Assembly (NCBI GenBank): GCA_015231615.1
Contig: JADGBE010000002.1
Span: 1-64,000 of the forward strand
Direction: 5' to 3'
DNA length: 64,000 nucleotides
Source: Desulfamplus sp.
Lineage (GTDB): Bacteria; Desulfobacterota; Desulfobacteria; Desulfobacterales; Desulfobacteraceae
Positions within the stretch are counted from its first letter, which is position 1. The number at the start of each line of letters is the position of its first letter. Position numbers and translations under genes: made by a program. Shown here piece after piece: positions 61,660 through 64,000 of the stretch. The notes below the pieces were generated by a model. That model was not told the DNA's origin. It worked only from the letters and a program-made list of their open reading frames with translations, and made no database searches.

Positions 61660-62681
61660 GGCTCAACCTTTAACTCTAATGGAAGTGAATTACCAAGTTC
61701 AAGATTTAGCAGCTCTACAACAGCCCTATTTAGCGTAATATGGTATGCAGGATTTAATTGCTCACAGGAAGAATTTTTATTACTAAGTTGTTGAATAATA
61801 AGTTGGGCCATCTGCCCCCCAATTTTCCTGTAATCAAGAACAAAACTTAGAGCTGCTCCTGATTTATGAAAAAAGCTGTTGTATCCAATAACTGGTATTT
61901 TGTTAGCAACTGACTGTTTTATGATATGGCTGATAATTGTTGGAGAAGTTACGGTTTTATCTGGAATAAATAGAAGAGCATCTACACCTGAAAGATTTTT
62001 TTGATTTAGATTGTTTACATCAGATTGCTCTTTAATGTGAAGTGGAATAGCGTTAAACTTTTTAAAGATGCCATTTTTTTGTGCGGTTTTAAACCATTCA
62101 CTGTTATTTGCAGGATCAAAAAGCACACCTATCTTTTTTACAGAAGGAAATATATGGGTAATCTTTGAGATTGTCTCTTCAGAAAAGAGATTTAAAGATA
62201 TTCCACATAGCGAAACGCCTTTTGGAATGATTGTTTCAGGGTTAAGCACCATAGCATAGAGGATTTTTTTGGTATTAGATATGTTATTATCAAGCAGATT
62301 ATTATTTTTTACAAGATAGGAGAGTGCAGAGGGACCGACTGTTATAACAAAGGAATAATTCTCAATCTGAGTGCCTTTATAGAGTGGATCATGGCTAAAA
62401 GGGTTGCCATTTTGATCGATAAAAATACGGACAACTTGATGATCTACTAAAGATTCAAAACCTTCAACCATTTCAATAAAAGGCTTAATTTCACGAGAGA
62501 TTATAACTGCAATTGGAAGATTTGGGTTAACGATAAAATACTCTGCCTGAACAGGAAGAGTATCTGCCCGAGCTTTGGCAACAACCCCAGATAGTGCAGT
62601 AACTTCGATTATAAATATTGAAGTTACTGCTAAGGTTAATAGAAAAAGGCGGCACCGCGATTTATTATTCCTTTTTTTCAA
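61656..62681 (-). CDS. ABC-type substrate-binding protein (PF04392-like)
   Basis: 341 residues with signal peptide (CRLFLLTLAVTSIFIIEVTALSGVVAKARA). NPNLPIAVIISREIKPFIEMVEGFES, FVITVGPSALSYLV, ISKITHIFPSVKKIGVLFDPANNSEW and DALLFIPDKTVTSPTIISHIIKQSVANKIPVIGYN follow the YrpM/PF04392 periplasmic-binding fold. No ABC permease or ATPase genes adjoin, and its stop overlaps the histidine kinase start. A sensory role is therefore likelier than transport. Its start overlaps the secretin gene end by 17 bp. Confidence 0.85.
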   Translation of the reverse strand: MKKRNNKSRCRLFLLTLAVTSIFIIEVTALSGVVAKARADTLPVQAEYFIVNPNLPIAVIISREIKPFIEMVEGFESLVDHQVVRIFIDQNGNPFSHDPLYKGTQIENYSFVITVGPSALSYLVKNNNLLDNNISNTKKILYAMVLNPETIIPKGVSLCGISLNLFSEETISKITHIFPSVKKIGVLFDPANNSEWFKTAQKNGIFKKFNAIPLHIKEQSDVNNLNQKNLSGVDALLFIPDKTVTSPTIISHIIKQSVANKIPVIGYNSFFHKSGAALSFVLDYRKIGGQMAQLIIQQLSNKNSSCEQLNPAYHITLNRAVVELLNLELGNSLPLELKVEP

Positions 62682-64000
62682 TCAGATTCTTAATACCTTC
62701 TATTTTTTCTGCAAATTCTTTGGTTACACGGTCTGCTGCTTCACGCGAATCTACTACATGCGGTGTTAAAAGAAATATTAGCTCAGTTTTTGTGCTTTCA
62801 TCTGTCTTGCTCTTAAACAGATATCCTAAAAGAGGAATATCTTTAAGAACAGGAACTCCAGCATCGCTTTTTGTCATATTGCTTCTCATCAATCCACCAA
62901 GAAGGATTGTCTGCTTATCATTTACAACAAGTGATGTCTCCGCCTTTCTGGTTAGTATAGAGTAGTTGCCAAGTGCCTCGTCATAGTTTCCCTTTTCACT
63001 CACCTCTTGAGAAAGCTCCATCTTTACAAGTCCGCTTGAATTGATGTGTGGGGTTACGGTTAGAATAATACCAGTTTTCTTGTATTGAACAGAGCTTGTT
63101 ATGCCTCCATTAATATCTGTTACATTGCCAGTAATAGAAGGGACATCTTCACCAACCTCTATCATAGCCTCTTTATTATCAACTGCCATAATATTTGGTG
63201 ATGATAAGATATTGACTCTTGAATCAGACCCCAAGGCAGTTACAAGACCTTTAAGAATATCTTTTGAGTTATAAATCCCATAAGATATGTTTGATGCAGT
63301 TCCAAGAACTTGGTTAATTGCCCGTGTTGATTTGGCTACATCAAGTCCTCCCTGCCCCTGATAGTTTCCCATAGAGTTGTTAAGAAGCCACTGAACACCA
63401 TACTGAGTTTTATCAGTCAGAGTTACTTCTGCAATTACAACGTTTATCAAGACCTGCCTTGGAGTTACGTCAAGCTCTTTGAGAACATTTTTGATAATTT
63501 TATAATCTCTTTGAGATGCTCTAAATATAATTGCGTTATTGGTCTCATCAGGGATAATCTCAACATCTCCAGCAAGCTCTCCTGAAAAGCTACTTGTCTT
63601 TGAGCTTGAGGCATCTCTATTTTTATTTTGATCTGATGATCTTTCAGTAGGTTTAACAATCTGGGTTTTCTGTGATGATGAAGATGAGCTTGATTTTGCA
63701 CCATATAACTGTCTTAAAATATCAGCCATCTCAATAGCTGTACCATTTTCCATGAAATAGACAAAAACCCCTGTTCCGCTGCCTGCATCTTCTCCAAGAT
63801 AATCCATTGCAGATATCCAGTTATCAACAAGGTCAAGAATTTCAGGCCATCTTGTTGCCACAAGAACAGCATTGATGCTGTCAAGGCTCAAAACCTCATA
63901 TCCCCCTTTCAATGCCCCTGGTCTGTAATAGAGACCCGCACTTTTTATAAGTTTAGTGATGTTTTGAACAATATCCTTGGCATCTACCTCTTTAACAGGA
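62665..64000 (-). CDS. gspD: Type II secretion secretin GspD (5' end outside window)
   Basis: The frame runs off the right edge; 445 codons are present. Secretin N-domains (VDAKDIVQNITKLIKSAGLYYRPGALKGGYEVLSLDSINAVLV, then VEIIPDETNNAIIFRASQRDYKIIKNVLKELDVTPRQVLINVVIAEVTL) precede the secretin core (ALGSDSRVNILSSPNIMAVDNKEAMIEVGEDVP, VKMELSQEVSEKGN, LLGGLMRSNMTKSDAGVPVLKDIPLLGYLFK, ELIFLLTPHVV). It forms the outer-membrane pore for folded exoproteins. The Ser-rich insertion SSSSSSQKTQIVKPTERSSD lies between N-domains. Continuation to 64000 shows the true start is upstream of ATG 63912. Confidence 0.93.
   Translation of the reverse strand, partial: PVKEVDAKDIVQNITKLIKSAGLYYRPGALKGGYEVLSLDSINAVLVATRWPEILDLVDNWISAMDYLGEDAGSGTGVFVYFMENGTAIEMADILRQLYGAKSSSSSSSQKTQIVKPTERSSDQNKNRDASSSKTSSFSGELAGDVEIIPDETNNAIIFRASQRDYKIIKNVLKELDVTPRQVLINVVIAEVTLTDKTQYGVQWLLNNSMGNYQGQGGLDVAKSTRAINQVLGTASNISYGIYNSKDILKGLVTALGSDSRVNILSSPNIMAVDNKEAMIEVGEDVPSITGNVTDINGGITSSVQYKKTGIILTVTPHINSSGLVKMELSQEVSEKGNYDEALGNYSILTRKAETSLVVNDKQTILLGGLMRSNMTKSDAGVPVLKDIPLLGYLFKSKTDESTKTELIFLLTPHVVDSREAADRVTKEFAEKIEGIKNLIEKKE

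Overview
This AT-rich window looks like the chromosome of an anaerobic Desulfobacterota (deltaproteobacterium, probably Desulfobacterales). The taxonomic call is an inference from gene content: CbiR cobamide phosphodiesterase, ArsS-type radical SAM and arsenosugar-type glycosyltransferases, a phenylacetate-CoA ligase next to a tandem-ACT protein, a PUFA-synthase-like megasynthase, many dispersed palindromic repeats and an NtrC-type regulator. Almost all genes from 2.2 kb onward are on the minus strand; the exceptions are the ArsS/VTT pair, adenine deaminase, a tRNA and IS remnants.

Layout. 0-4 kb: the 3' end of an unidentified gene, a truncated carboxymuconolactone-decarboxylase fragment, an ArsS-like radical SAM enzyme, a VTT membrane protein and two convergent glycosyltransferases. 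4.1-6.3 kb: a two-gene unit (DUF4910 protein and AAC(3)-like acetyltransferase) bounded by a recognisable attC site and a matching core site, which I read as an integron gene cassette with no integrase nearby. 6.4-16.9 kb: prepilin peptidase, EamA transporter, CbiR, adenine deaminase carrying an in-frame repeat, decayed chemotaxis pieces (an Hpt protein lacking its His and a CheB stub), an HsdR_N protein, GpmI, RsfS, NadD and an Rpn-type nuclease. 17-21.5 kb: rplU, rpmA, obgE, proB and proA behind a good sigma70 promoter. 21.6-27.4 kb: a DAHP synthase-prephenate dehydratase fusion behind a classic phenylalanine attenuator (Phe-rich leader peptide, pause hairpin, antiterminator, terminator), then an ACT protein, PaaK, a crotonase and a small toxin-antitoxin pair coupled to an AmiC-type amidase. 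29.8-39.5 kb: MutS, a LapA-like protein and a 2101-residue KS-CLF-AT-DH-DH synthase. 39.6-41.1 kb: nested IS debris. 41-46.5 kb: malic enzyme, a CopZ-like protein, cobyrinate diamide synthase, an M48 peptidase with TPRs and tRNA-Pro(GGG). 46.6-64 kb: a type I secretion system (HlyD, ABC, TolC) with SapC, a GspC-like protein, subtilase, CAP protein, TonB receptor, sigma54 response regulator, histidine kinase, substrate-binding protein and a secretin cut by the window edge.

The most notable items are the phenylalanine attenuator in front of a fused DAHPS-PDT gene, the attC-bounded two-gene cassette, and a family of six 27-28 bp palindromes with constant GTAGRG/CYCTAC ends and different centres. 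One of these lies in frame inside the megasynthase gene, and two lie between the histidine kinase and response regulator genes.
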